The notes under the pieces are model-generated. The model did no database searches and was not told where the DNA came from. It saw only the letters and a program-made list of their open reading frames with translations. Of a stretch of DNA of 64,000 nucleotides, positions 29,784 to 42,934 are shown in pieces. The translations under genes and the position numbers were made by a program. Positions within the stretch are counted from its first letter, which is position 1; the number at the start of each line of letters is the position of its first letter. Source of the DNA: Marthasterias glacialis (taxonomy: Eukaryota; Echinodermata; Asteroidea; Forcipulatida; Asteriidae); assembly GCA_911728455.2 (NCBI GenBank), contig OU452222.1, forward strand, positions 29,216,430 to 29,280,429. Direction: 5' to 3'.

Positions 29784-32700
29784 GATAAATCCTGTAGATT
29801 CGAACGTCTGTCGAAGTGGATGTGTAATGACTTTAATAAAGTAAGCTTCCCGAGAAATTCCAGAGTTTAGGAATTAAATAAGTTTCAAGTAAATTTTAAA
29901 TTGATGAACGTTTTAGGATGCTATTCGATCAGCACTGGCACTTCGGCACGGCGTGGCTCAAGCAATGATCCTGAATTATTAAAGTTATTGCATTTTGTCA
30001 TCTCCTTATGTTTTTCTCTTCTGAATGAAATGGTGGAAAGAATTGGGAAAAATGCTGGAGGGATTGTGAGTTAACCGTTATATTACTAACCCTTTAAGTT
30101 CACTCATTCTGTGCGCCGGTAAGTATACACTATAGAAATGACCGGGAGCTAATGCATTATGAAAGAAGTTATGTTTAATGTACAACGGAAACATTGCCTA
30201 TCCCTTTCAGTTCGCGTTTACTGACATGTCTTTCCTCTGTCCCATATTCCCCTAGGGTACTAAGGAACGGGTAGAGGGGTCGATGTAGATGTGGGGAGGA
30301 GGGGTGTGGGGAGGGATGATTGGGTAGACTGTGACATCATCAGATTGTTATAATATACACAAAATTTACTTATAGAGCATTTCTACTGAAAATAAAAGTC
30401 AATGGAAAATAAAAAACAAAAATGATTTGAGAGATATTTACTTTGGGAAAGGGCGTAATGATAATGGAATGTATTGTCAAACCATTTTGTAAAAATTCAT
30501 TTTTGGGTTATTGTTGGGGGAGGGGTGTTTCTTTGTGATTCAGACAGAGTATTATCAACAATTCCTAGAAGGAATTAGTGGTTTGGGTTTATTTTTTGGG
30601 CTGTGTGCCATTAACAGGAAAATGTAATGGAAACAGCCAAGTGAAAAAGCAAATCTCGCTCTTGGTCTTATCGCGTATACAAGGGATATGTTTTAATTAT
30701 AGTTAGAATTTGGTATGTGAGCCTTCTTTGAATTAAACTTTAACCCTATGTTTTACATGGATCAGTAACAAACTACTGTACACAAAGCAATGTGTAATTA
30801 TTCAAGTGTGCATAAGACTTGAGTGGAGTTACAAATAGATGATATGACTCTATGAGTTTTTACGACCTCCATGTACTCAAAAAGTTTCGTCTACTTAATT
30901 TTCAAAAGAGGGCGCACTTAGTTATGACTGATAGAAATAAAGTGCGACGGCCTCAGGGGTACACAATATCAATTAAAACGTGGTTCAACATTAATAAGAA
31001 CCTGATGGCTGCCAGTCCATTCATTTCAACAAATTCTTTTGCGAGTAGGTAAACTAAACCATAGACTTAAATGTTGTTTTTATAATGATTTGCTTCTTCA
31101 GCAGCATCGGCCAAATTTGCAACTAAACCAGTGGGGTTTTAACGTATAAAATGAAAACGCTTATAATATACATTTATAATAAGTAATGGGGGTTAAACGT
31201 CGTGCATTTGGTTTATACGTCTTGCATTGTCTTCCTCTATCCTTAGATTATCAAGCAAAATATATGATTATTTATTTTTGTCTGACTGAATTTGTCTCCG
31301 CCATAGTCTGTATTTGTGACCAACACATTAGTTCTTAGTGTTGTGCAGCTGTGTAGCCGCCAAACACGTTCACGGCTTCATTTCAGCCTGGAGTAATTAA
31401 TCTCGAAGCGTTTCCCGCGCTTTTGCAATTATCCCAATGACCTAGTGACGAGTGATGCTATCTGATCTCCCTAGCTAATGCGAGTGTCACTCTTCTTTGT
31501 TATTACAAGTTGTTTCAAGACCGCTTTCTCCTGGTTTATTTTCCCCTCCGTGGTACCGGTCAATCTGGGATAAATCAAGTTAGTACGTCACAGCGAGGAC
31601 GGTAGACTGTTCCATGGGAAAGATTATCCGAAAGGAAGAATTTGTTTCTTTTTAATGTTGACTCATTTCAGGGGATCATTATTTTGAAACCGTAGCTTTT
31701 GGCTTTGGTTCTTGGTCTGCTGGCTTTGGTTCCATCCATCATCCTGAATCATAGTTTCTAAAACACACAGCAAGGCATCTGTCAAAGCTCAGCAGATGAC
31801 CTGGAGCCGGTGCCGGAACCGGAGCTATTGTTTCGTAAGGCCATTAAGTCACTATTCAGAGACCTCAGCACCCGTTCCGACTCCGGAACCGACTCGAGCT
31901 CCGTCTGACGTCTTAAGACGTGAACATTTACCGATAGAAAACCGTGCGTTCCGGCATTCGGTCTTTATTCTAACTGAACGAAGGAGTTTGTCAAGCCGAA
32001 GCCATGTGGAACCAAATCGGCTGCATTGGTCTACCTGTTTCAGTCGGGAGATGGTGCTCACGTTATCTCGGAACCAAACCGTAGGTTGACTTTGAAAAAA
32101 ATTGGCAACCGTCGCTGCAAAAGCAACCTGCATTATTCGATAAGTCACATGATAAGGACAACAGTCAGTAGGCAAAGGTGTGTACATTAATAATACACAT
32201 GCTACTATGGCTTTTATTTTTTATCTGTGCCATCAAATTGTGTGGCATTTATCTGGGTTATTTTTCTCACAATATAATGTAATGAACAGTTAAACTTAGT
32301 TTTGCTGAAGGAATAACCAAATGTAAATAGTCTTGTTATTTCAGCCATATGCACTTTGAGATATCTAGTGTAACCCAATAACATGTTTATTCTCTCAACA
32401 AATTAATATAGCCATAATATTTAGATTTTTCGTATATTCAGATAAAACAGAAATATTAATAAGTTAATCATGGTCCTTCAGGCCGCAACGTGCCTTGCTT
32501 TTGTGTGGATGCAACTCCACTTTGCTCGTTACTTGATGAAAATTGGTTGAGAACTAGATATTGATTTCGCGAGGTGTTCCTGTATTGTTGATGAAGGACC
32601 TTTTCTGTAGCATTGTTTATGTGGTATTGACGAGCGGTTCACAATCATGATGGTAGTTTTTTTTGGGGGTAGTTTGGTTGTATGTTGTTGTTGTTGTTGT

Positions 32701-33360
32701 TTTGTTTTTTTTCGTTTGTGTACCTGTTTGCTTGGGTTTCTGACGTTCGTTTTTTGTTTATTTGTTTGTTTTTGTGTGTGTTTTTGTCTATTTATGGGGG
32801 TCATGCGGTGCCAATAGATCTATTTCTTTTGTCAAAATCCATAAACAAAAAGCCTGTCCAATGCTAGCCATTACTTGGCAAAACACCGGTTCAGTACATT
32901 GTTACTCTCACTATTGTAGGAAAAGTCAATGAATGTCTTTTTGGAGAGGTTAATCAATTCACATTCGCTAGTTTTCTATCAATACACAACGCAACAAACC
33001 TGTGAACTTTTCATCCAATTCGTTGTTTACGATAGTTTATATTCATTTGGAGCTTAGGCCTAAGAATGAGGCAATCGAAATAAGTGACGGTGATTTGAGG
33101 GTGTTTGCGGGGTCTTTCAATGCTGCTTTCTTGCCTTTGACAGCGCAGTCTACTTCAGAAAAAAAATTCTCTGGAAGATTGGTACTGGTAGATGAACTAT
33201 TCTAATCAGGGAGATTTCATTAGTTGTATCTTTCGAAATAGAGATTTTAATTGATAAACAAAATAAATCGCTGCAGAATAAAACCTAAAAACAAATGAAA
33301 CGGAAGTCATGAAAGCATCGATGGTTTTGATTTAGCCACGGGAGTAAATCCCGGGGGATG
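29784..33360. other. Intergenic DNA
   Basis: No gene recognised. Contents: G-rich purine stretches at about 30260-30320, a mixed-sequence block at 31370-31570, a CCGGAACCGG-rich patch at 31800-31900, and (TGT)n/T-rich low complexity at 32680-32780. Confidence 0.5.
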
Positions 33361-33364
33361 AGGG

Positions 33365-33452
33365 CAATAATAATAATATTAATAATAATACAGAATTTAT
33401 ATTGCGCTGAAATCATGAAAAACATGCTCTAAGGCGCTTAACAGTAAATTGT
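33365..33452 (-). mobile_element. Fragment of an (ATT)n-tailed retroposon 3' end
   Basis: An AAT-rich microsatellite is followed by TTTATATTGCGCTGAAATC and CATGCTCTAAGGCGCTTAAC. That arrangement (AAT tract, TATAxxGCGC, AAGGCGCTT) is a widespread invertebrate SINE/LINE tail. Orientation is inferred from the (ATT)n tail on minus. Confidence 0.55.
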
Positions 33453-33779
33453 AAAAAAAAAAACATGGAAGTTAGCGATAAAATCGTGAGTTAAAATGTA
33501 TTTTAAATATTGCCACGTAAAATATTTAAAATATTAAAACAACAAGTATTTAAAACAATAAAGCAATCAAAAGGTCTTTAATAAAGTGGTGAATAACAAC
33601 AAGTAAAACAACAGTAAAAAAAAGAAAAGAAAAGACTTTAAGGATAACCAAAAGTACATAAATTATACCTCCGTTTCTTGAAGCAGGGGTGGGGTGGCCC
33701 ATAGGATCACCCCACCCCCAGATGTTGCCAAGTTGTGAAAAATGCTTACTATTTGACTAATCATGAGTCTAAACAAACA

Positions 33780-34560
33780 TAAATGAGAAAAAAAGTGATC
33801 GGCTTGTCTCAAAATAACATGCACGGTGCACACCTAATTTCTTATGAATTTATATAATTATTACTACTGTGCTGTAAAATGCGTTTAGTTGTGGAAACGA
33901 TCAGGGCAGTAGGGAGGTGCACAAAGCAAAGAGGAAAAAACACTGACTAACCAAACTTTGCTTTAAGCGATAATTAAGAAAAGCTGAGAATGCATCATTG
34001 AGGATAAATATATACGCAAAATTTTCCCGGACCTGGCCCCGGACCCCACACCCTTGTAGGCTTCAAGATGCGTGTTTGCATGCACGGTTCTCAATTTTTG
34101 TTTCAAGACAGAGTCTACAGAGCAAAGATAAAGAGGAAATCACACAAACACAACCAAAAGCTAACTAAGAAAGGCAGAGAATGCACCAAGTAGTAACTTA
34201 ATCCTCCTTAATATACTTTGCAATGCTTGCGACCTTTTCTATGTTTTGCCCATTTTTTAAAGTGTTATTTGTGTGTATGTTTTTCAAAGAAGATAGCAGA
34301 ATTAAAGAGTTACAAAAACATGACTAAATCAATCTATATTCCTGCTCAAAAGATAACAAAGAGAGATAAAACCAGAGAGCATCTTCATTTACAACAATCA
34401 TTCAGGGCCCTTGAGCGCTTGGCCCACATAGTTTGACATTGCAAACTCGCACTTGCACGCTCCTTTCATTATTTTGTTTGCTGAAAGACGTGAATCCTTT
34501 TCATAAAAAACATACAAAAGATAACCCAGAAAAGCTCAGAATGCAAAGAGTGAATTTTCA
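33780..34560. repeat. Degenerate ~190-bp tandem repeat, about 4 units
   Basis: Related boxes AAGAAAAGCTGAGAATGCA, AAGAAAGGCAGAGAATGCA and AGAAAAGCTCAGAATGCA sit at about 33975, 34168 and 34525, with a weaker one near 34350. The DNA between them is also loosely similar (GCATGCACG / CAATGCTTGCGAC / TTGCACGCTCC). Confidence 0.55.
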
Positions 34561-34569
34561 TCAATAAGA

Positions 34570-37500
34570 AAAGGTCTTGTTCGCGCTGCGTGCTGTTAAT
34601 TGTTTAGTATCCGCCCATTTACCATACCCATGGATCCGCCTTAACTAAACAAACATGATAATGGTTCCAAAACTTCAGAATCGTCCCCTTCACTTTTCAA
34701 CACGGATTTACACCACTGGATTTGACCAATATACGAATCATCCACTATTCTTGATCGCAATGGGTGGTCAGTAACATTTCCCCCAAATTCAAAAACGGCG
34801 GGAAACTATGAATACATAGCGTAAATTCAATCACGTGATGTAAAATATAAGCCTAATTGTGGTCTTATAGCAAGATCATAATGGGCGTGTCTGGTTTGAT
34901 CGTGACATCAAACAACGAGTATTTGATCATCTCGGACATGATTGTTAAGCCCAGTCATATTTACACATTGGAAAAAGCATGTCTTTAAAACACCTGCCAA
35001 TTAGAGAACTACCTGCCGCATGGCCCGACATCCCTTAAAATCTAAACCTCAAACCGACACACAACCCGTTCCAGATTTCCGGAAAAATCAATTATTACTG
35101 GTTTGTCGCGGGACCACTTGGGAATATTGCTTGCGTTGTTGCTGCACCAAAAAAACGAGACTTGAGTTTTCAGTATCCATTGCACCCGGTCATATCCATT
35201 TCATGCCGGGCGCTGAATCAGTTTAATTGTGGGAGGTTTGCTGCCCGAAGATCGCTTCGTATTTGCGGCAAGTTATGCCGCTCACGCACGGTGTTGAGTT
35301 GACTCCTTGCGGGCGGGTTGGACATGATACCCCACTGTACCGTCTCCCTTGACACTGAATTGAGACAATTCGTAAGAATGCTGATGAGTGGATGACGATG
35401 TTTGTTGAGAGATGAGACGGGGATAGATCTATGTTAGGAGCTATCATTGTACAGAATCTGACATCTTCAGCTTGACGTGTTATACACTCTGATCCCTCGA
35501 TACTACATGGGACAATCCTCTAACCTACTGACTGATACAAATCGAGACGTGCATCTATGAATTCAACCATGATTTGTGTAACCTACTAGCTCATCCTAAA
35601 TGACATCACTGTTGGACTTTTACCAAACACCGAAGGCAATAAACCGTGACTGCATCAGAAGGACTTTATTCAAAAAAGAGATGCGTCAACATTGCAAATT
35701 CGAAACTTTTTCTGTGAGCGCTTGTTGTTTAGGACAGGTATTTTTTTCTCTCTTTTTTTTTAGTATTTGAAGAGTCATAGTAGGACAGAAGGAAGACATA
35801 GTTGAATAATGGTGCCTAATCAACATGCATGTATCAACCTTAGGCTAGGCTACGACAGGAGGTTTCTCAACTCCCACGTTTCTCACCTGGGGCTCTCAAC
35901 TGCCTCAAGCCGCGGCAGTCTCCCCCTATAATTGCATCAAGAAATTAACGATGGCCCAGATATTGAAATTCAAAACCTTAAAAGCATATTTTCTTGACCC
36001 TTTGCGGCTGAAATGGAAGCGTGTCCCCCGGCGTGGTTCGCGGCGTGCCGGTAAAATTGCAAACTTGGTTGCTCCGTGGCGTCTTGTGTGACGGAGCGGG
36101 CCATCATCATCATCATCATCGTCTCCGAGACTGACTGAGTTAGTTTTATCCACCCGACAAGGCTGATGAGAGAGGAGAGGGCCCCTGATGCCGTGGGGTC
36201 TAGGCGGCAGATAGTGCAGAAATGTCCTCGTCCCATCCCACTCTTCTTTCCTCTTCTTTCTTCATTCTTTCTAGCCTTCTCGCTACTCGTGTTCAGTACG
36301 CTTCACTGACCGCTAGTAATTAAACTACAATATTCAGAATGCCAGCAGTTGAGCTGACTTTTATCACAAATGTGATCCGACTTTGCAGGGAAAATGAGTG
36401 CTAGGCATTTGAGGGGAGGAGTGGGGGTATAATATGTGCTAAATTATTACAAGCTGATGTTACTGAACCTTTGTCTAAGATAATGTTGGGTTTTGTTTTG
36501 AAAGCACAGCTGGTTATCAATAGATTTATAAACAGGAACCAATCAAAACTTGATTGATCTAGACTCGTAGAAAGTTTCGAACTTTCGGATTGAAAATCAC
36601 GAGGTCTTTTTATTTGAATATAAGGTTTTTTAGAAAAACTAAAAAGTGAAGCTCTATAGGTTTACAAAAACAAATTGTCAGATTTTTAGTTTTAGATATG
36701 ACAGACTTTCCCCCACGATGACAGCAAATTATAAATGAAAACCAACCTAACCTGGTTGACAGTGAGATTAACAAACTTGATTTATTTTGCGAGGCTCTTT
36801 TTATATTTGACCTCATAGAGATCAAGGCGCCCGTTGTCAACAAAAAACCGAATATTCTAGTACGGGGAACACAAGTAAAAAACATAAGTCCTAAAGTTCA
36901 AAACAAGCATACGAACAGTATAAAAAATAGAAACAAACTGGAATGGTTCCTTCAAAACAATCACAAGTCACAGTCCACTGGGGACCTGTAATTGGCCATG
37001 GACTTTTATATCTTGAAAGTGTCACTTCGTGTATATTCATAGCTATAAGCTAATTTAAAATATTGGAAATTTAGCCCCCAAGTAAAATAAAACGATACAG
37101 GTTTATACAGACAAATTATTCTCTCTGAACTACTGTGGCATTGAACGGGAAAGAAACTTGCGCACAAACATTCTTCCCATCTGAGAATTCACAATTGGTT
37201 TGGTTATGTATAATTAGGTTTAGGTAACCCGCTCGTGTTCTACGGCTGTTCTCCCCTCAACGGGAAATGACTGCACAAAAGAAACAGTTTATGAGAAATG
37301 ACAATCAAGTGTTGTGGTAAATGCCATAACAGCCACTGTTGTGTTATTGCTCACAGCACTGAACCAACCTCCGCATTTTAAGATTTTCAAATCGACACAT
37401 AGAGGGCAGTCTTCTACGCGGGCTTTCGCTGGATCCCCTCCATCCACTAAAAGGTAAACTTTCAAACATGGATTTGTTGTCTATTTTTTATGAATTCAAA

Positions 37501-40500
37501 GTATGATTCTGGATTTATACACTTTGTGTTGAAATAAAGTTAAGAATAATGGTATCGTATAAAACGCATCATCCGATTTGATGTCGAGAAACACACATCA
37601 GTTTCTCATTACCTATATATTTCTATTATTGTCATTATTTTAGTTACTCAATTTTCAATGTTTTTTTTTTTTTTTTTAATAAATATTGATTTACTAATAT
37701 TTCTTGTTGGTTCACGGTGCTTTCTAAAATGCCTACATCGGTAGAGGGACACATCCCCCATTATTTCCGATTCAAGAATTACTCAAACTTGATATAGAAT
37801 TGTTTCAGCTTCAACTTAAATCCTGAGAAACTTTGATTTTATGCCTCGAAATAAACTACACAGTTAAGAGATAATTATTATCTAAAGTACAAACACGTCA
37901 GTTGAAACATGCTTGGTTAAAGGTCATAAAATTAAATATCAATTTACATAATAAAATAATAATGAAATACTGATAAATTATTTTTGCCTTACTTCGTTTA
38001 GTTGAGGGTTACTTTCATAAAAAATTTTCCCAGATGCAGGAATTATTTGAATTATAATACAAAGCAATTTTTTTTATCAACGTTACAGATAAGTTAACGA
38101 AACATACCCAAATACAAATGTGAAGTATAGAGAAAACTACAAAAAAGCATTCTAAACTTTAGTTTGTGCATGGTTAAGTCTGCGTAGGATATTAAATGCA
38201 ATGTTTATTTAACACTAATAGTAACGCATTACTTAATTCAAAAAATAAGTAGGGGCCTATTTGCTAATCAGGCTACAGTTGAAACAAATGCCAATAATTC
38301 CCACCAATATTTCTTTTGTGATACTTTTGTCTTTTGGCAAAGAGTGACTGATGAATAATACAACATTTTAATCTGTAGACTGATGACAATTAGAGTCAAC
38401 TGTCCTACCGTTATACGATATTTTATCAACTACATGTACATACAAATATCACCCGTGTTAATGATACCTTGATATTTTCACTGCAGGTAAATAGTTGTAG
38501 GATTTAATTCCTGAAATCATGAGGCATTGGAATGAATTTACGTTTCCTAAAACCAATGATCTATGTAAGGCCAAACTGGAGGAGTGGAACACAACAAAAC
38601 CTCATGACTGTATCATATAACCATCTTGATATTAAGCTTATAATATAATAAGAATAACAGCCGCTGTTTGTTTATCGTACCTGCAAAGATATTCTACTCA
38701 TTGCTGAGAGGTTCGAACAACGAGAAGGAAGGATGAACGGCGGCTGTTTATGCGGCTAGCCCCAAGCAAGCGGCCTACCGCCTGGGGGCGCTTGACACAG
38801 CGGCTGCATCTCTTCAACCTGGTACTGCATGATTTATGCTGATTAGGAGCAGCTGAATGTACTTGCTAGACGGCCGATAATTCTAAAAGTAAACAGTCAT
38901 ATTTAGCTTCATCTTTTTGCTTTCTCTTAAACAAATACATATTAAATTGATTGATTATTTCGCTACGGACTATAAAATTGGCAGTCGGGTAAGTGATATT
39001 ACACTAAGGGAAATAGAGAGAGCTTGTGAGGCAAAATGAAAACATATTTCAGTTTGTTTAAATTTGTCTATAAGTGAAGATCGTCCATTTATTATGAATA
39101 CAGTCTTAGCAAATTAAAATGGAACTAATTAACATCAAAGCTGAAATATGAATATGATAAAAACGCCTACATGATGTGCTTACTTGTTTGTTTAATATGT
39201 TATCTTGAGTTATCTCCTACTCCCTTGCAGGTGCCCCAATGCGCTCCCGGCGATTCATTTTGCCTTTGGGGCGAAACGCTTTCTGGCGCAAACAGAATAA
39301 ATTATCTGCATTTGTCCCTTCAGGGAGGAAAGGAGAATGTTTTCTCCTTCCATAGGTCAGGGAGTTTGAACCTAAAAAATATTAAAATTCGGTGATTCTT
39401 CTTTCAGCAAAATAAAATGGTTTTAAGCGGCGACTTCTTGTGCCTGATGGCAAAGAATTAACGCTAGAGGTCGCTCAACAACCTTTTGATAGTTTTTACT
39501 TGTCCAAATATCAGGATATCTAAAGAAGAGGTCAAGGGTTAATGGTTAATGTTTATTATTGACGGAAAATGAAAAACAACATCAATTATTTTGTTTTATT
39601 TTTTAGTAAAATTTTACATTCAGAATTTGTTAACATCTGTATGAATGTGAAGTAAACTGTAGCATAACATTTTACTCATAAAACGGTTAAAAAGGAAGGG
39701 AAATGGGTCCTTGTCAATCCAATGTCCTTTTTTAATTTTTATTTTATATTTTTTCAATGAAGATTCTTGAAATGGAATTTTTGCTTAAACTCATTCGGCG
39801 TAAACTACGGGATCGTTTTTTTGTCACTCATTTTAATGAAAGTATAAATAAGTCTCGTTAGCATGGTGAGTGAATGACAGTGTTTGATACCATCGATTGA
39901 TTGGAAAGTTATATTTCACTTTTATTTATTAAACCATAATAAAAGAGGAGAAAACAATGTTGTCCTGGAATGTCGAAAACCATCGCTTGCCATTTAAAAG
40001 TGAATTTTTCCTTGTGACTGCATCTCGACGCCAAATCTAACAACCACCAAAAATTCCGAACAGTAATTAGTTTTGACACCTTCGATATGTATCATCTTTA
40101 CTTTAACGCTGACGGAACTTATTGATCCGTAATAATTAGATTTCCGTAACCATTTGGCCGATTCGGGTTGGCAGAAATTGTTCCAAAACACAACTGGCGG
40201 AAAATGCTACATTCCATCATAATTGACGGAAATTGTACCATGCTGTCGACTAAAAGATACCCTTAAATATTAAAATTGTCCCAAGTTCGGAAATGGGCCA
40301 CTTACCCTGATAGTGATATAATGCATCTTGTGTCGACCACACGCCCCTTAACAATCCATAGGCTAAAACAACCATGTGAGGGCGGTATTTATTTGCAACA
40401 GTTTCATTCGCTTCCTCGGTCTGCACCTCACCAGTACCACAGCATGCACGAGAGTCATGTGTATTTTATACCAAGTGAGGGCGCAAAATTAATTTAGTTC

Positions 40501-42830
40501 CATTTGAGTATCCGACCAAAAACCAATAATAAATATAATCCAGATAAACTGATATTATGTGGCAATAAAAAATAACAATAAATAAAAATAAACAAATTAA
40601 AAAAGAAATAAAACCATGATAATAAAGGAAGGGACAGTCATCTACGTGTTTGAAAAATATCAATTTGAAAGAACACAATGTACAACATAATAAAATCATT
40701 AAAAGTATTAAATGTTTTATTATAACATGTTTGATATTATACAAGTATTCTTCTTGCAGAAGACCATTTTCTTCTCTTGATGTTTGCTCTTTTAATAAAA
40801 TAAGGGATCTCCTAAATACACCAAATTGTCAACAAACACCTTTGTACCTCCCCTTTTGGATTATTTAATAATTTTAATATCTTATTATTTTATACAAATA
40901 TACAATTGAGATCAAATCAAGCTGAATCTTTATTTGTGTTGAATCAAAGAATTAAAGCGGGTATCCTTAACCAAAACCCGTCAAAAAAACATGATTTGCT
41001 TTTCAAATACTAAACAGAAACTATTTCAAATTTCAAATAATTATTACACATAGATTTCAAAACATTACCCAATCGGACCAATATCATATTTTGGTGCAAA
41101 TATCAAACAAGAGGCATTATGCTGATTTCCCTGAACAGATTGTCAAAAACAACGGAGTCTCTAATTCTTCTAATACTTTAGTCCAAATATCCCCACACCA
41201 CAGAGTATTAAGGAGACCATCCTGTCTGCAAATAAACTAACTGAAAACTATAACTCAACATAAAACACACACACAACACAACCCTCACTTCTACTCTCTC
41301 ATTTAAGCTATGGCAAGGCATTGTTTATGGTTTTTGGTTTCAAATGTCATCGTAAGCTTTAAAAAAAAAAATTCTCTAGACATAATTTAAGTCTGAAAAG
41401 AAATGATTTACACCCAATAAATTATAATCATTTCTTTCAGACTGAAAGGGAGAGTACATCCTTGTTTGGAAGAATAAAGCAATCTACTAAGTAACATATT
41501 ATACTAGTGCAGACGTCAACAAAGCAGCTTTTTCAAGGAAACAAAGAACATGTATATTTTGTGTTTTTTTATACCCATGCCAAAATCAAGCATGCTTGAA
41601 TCCTTAATTCTGATTGGTTGATCCATAGCAACAAGAGAGTGATATATAGTCATATTGCACGGCCCATACCACACCCCAACGCGCTGTTGTTACCTGCTGT
41701 TCTAACTCCAATCTTCAAAATTCATTGTAAATTCAAAAGTGGCGCATTTGCTTGAAGATAAATTCAGTAAGATCTGCAGCCTCGTTGCATATGGGACGCA
41801 AAGCGCTATATTTTTCCATATTCCACTCGTGCTTGTGTGGTTACTAATATTGTTTTGGTGCAGTTGGACATCGATGCCGCTATTTAAATTAAACATACTT
41901 GTCATAGAACATTTATAATCTAGTAACCGAGTGTTGGAATAGTTCTTGGATCATTTGAAACTTACAGGTTAGTACCAATGCTGCCACTTATCTATGAGGA
42001 AGGGGAACGTTTTAACTAAGTTTCACACATTCTTTTAAAAAAAGAAAAAGAGGAGATACAAAAAAGAAAAGAAGAAAAAAAACCCAGCAATATGTTTTGG
42101 CTTCTAAACCTTCAAACAAACACATTGATTCAAGCAGTTTTGATTTAAAAAATCTGGTATGTTATATCCTTACATTCACACATGACTATGTAGTCTCCAT
42201 GTCCTCTTCCATTTGTGGAAGTTCCTTTTTTTAATTTATGTAAACTATGAATGTATTAAGTATTAGTTTCTCAAATGATCCCTGGAATCTATTTAAATTG
42301 CCAGAATGCAAAACTGACTAAGCCCAATATTAAGGTATGGTAAAACTCAATTGATTTAGTATGTCTTGTGAAACTGCTTCATATCAAGCAATCATCTAGG
42401 TAAAGAAGGAAACATTTATAGAGAAAACACAATTGCTTAAGACATGATTTAAGACACAGTTTATGACTGGTACAAGTAAATATGGGAAGCAATGTTTAAC
42501 CAAATAAACCTAAGTAGTGAATCATTTGTACTGATTCTGATATGCTTAACCTTGTCTCGTGTTTTGTTTATTTGTTTATTTATTTATTATTATTATTATT
42601 TATTATTGGAAACATGTTTAATTGATCGCCAGCAAGAAGTATGTGCAAGTCTCAAGAAAGGCCTAAACTTAAGATGACTGGAGGATATTTAAGATATAAT
42701 GAGAAGTTAAATTATAAATACAGCTCATTAAAAGTAAATCTCCAAGTGTCAAAATTAAATCCATCACCATACATCCACAGAAAATAATAATACTGGCATA
42801 ATTTTGTCCATATATGTCGGCCATTCTTAC
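34570..42830. other. Intergenic DNA
   Basis: No gene recognised in 8.3 kb. Contents: (CAT)n at 36101-36120, T run near 37661-37677, a CpG-richer block at 38650-38880 with repeated GCCGCTGTTTG/GCGGCTGTTT words, A/T microsatellite near 42556-42605. Open frames are under 95 codons and unsupported. Confidence 0.5.
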
Positions 42831-42869
42831 CTCGTAGAATCCCCATATCAAAGTGTGAAATGAAGGGCT
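42831..42869 (-). CDS. Candidate 39-nt microexon of unknown gene
   Basis: On minus, a long pyrimidine tract ending TTTTTCTTCTACAG precedes 39 nt, which are followed directly by a consensus donor GTAAGAATGG. Two of three frames are open (one reads PFISHFDMGILR). No neighbouring exon is recognised. It could be a 5' exon of the KCTD gene or belong to an unseen gene. The evidence is splice signals only. Confidence 0.3.
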
Positions 42870-42887
42870 CTGTAGAAGAAAAATGAA

Positions 42888-42931
42888 GGGGTGGGGTGGG
42901 GTGGGGTGGGGGAGTTATGGGGAGGGGGAGA
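42888..42931 (+). other. G-quadruplex-prone GGGGT tract
   Basis: Repeated GGGGTGGGGTGGGGT runs followed by GGGGGAGTTATGGGGAGGGGG give more than four G4 runs with 1-nt loops on plus. Confidence 0.8.
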
Positions 42932-42934
42932 CAA

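Noticed and set aside
39171..39395. Possible exon after a CTTGCAG acceptor at about 39230
   Set aside because: No matching donor or recognisable peptide, and no neighbouring exon.
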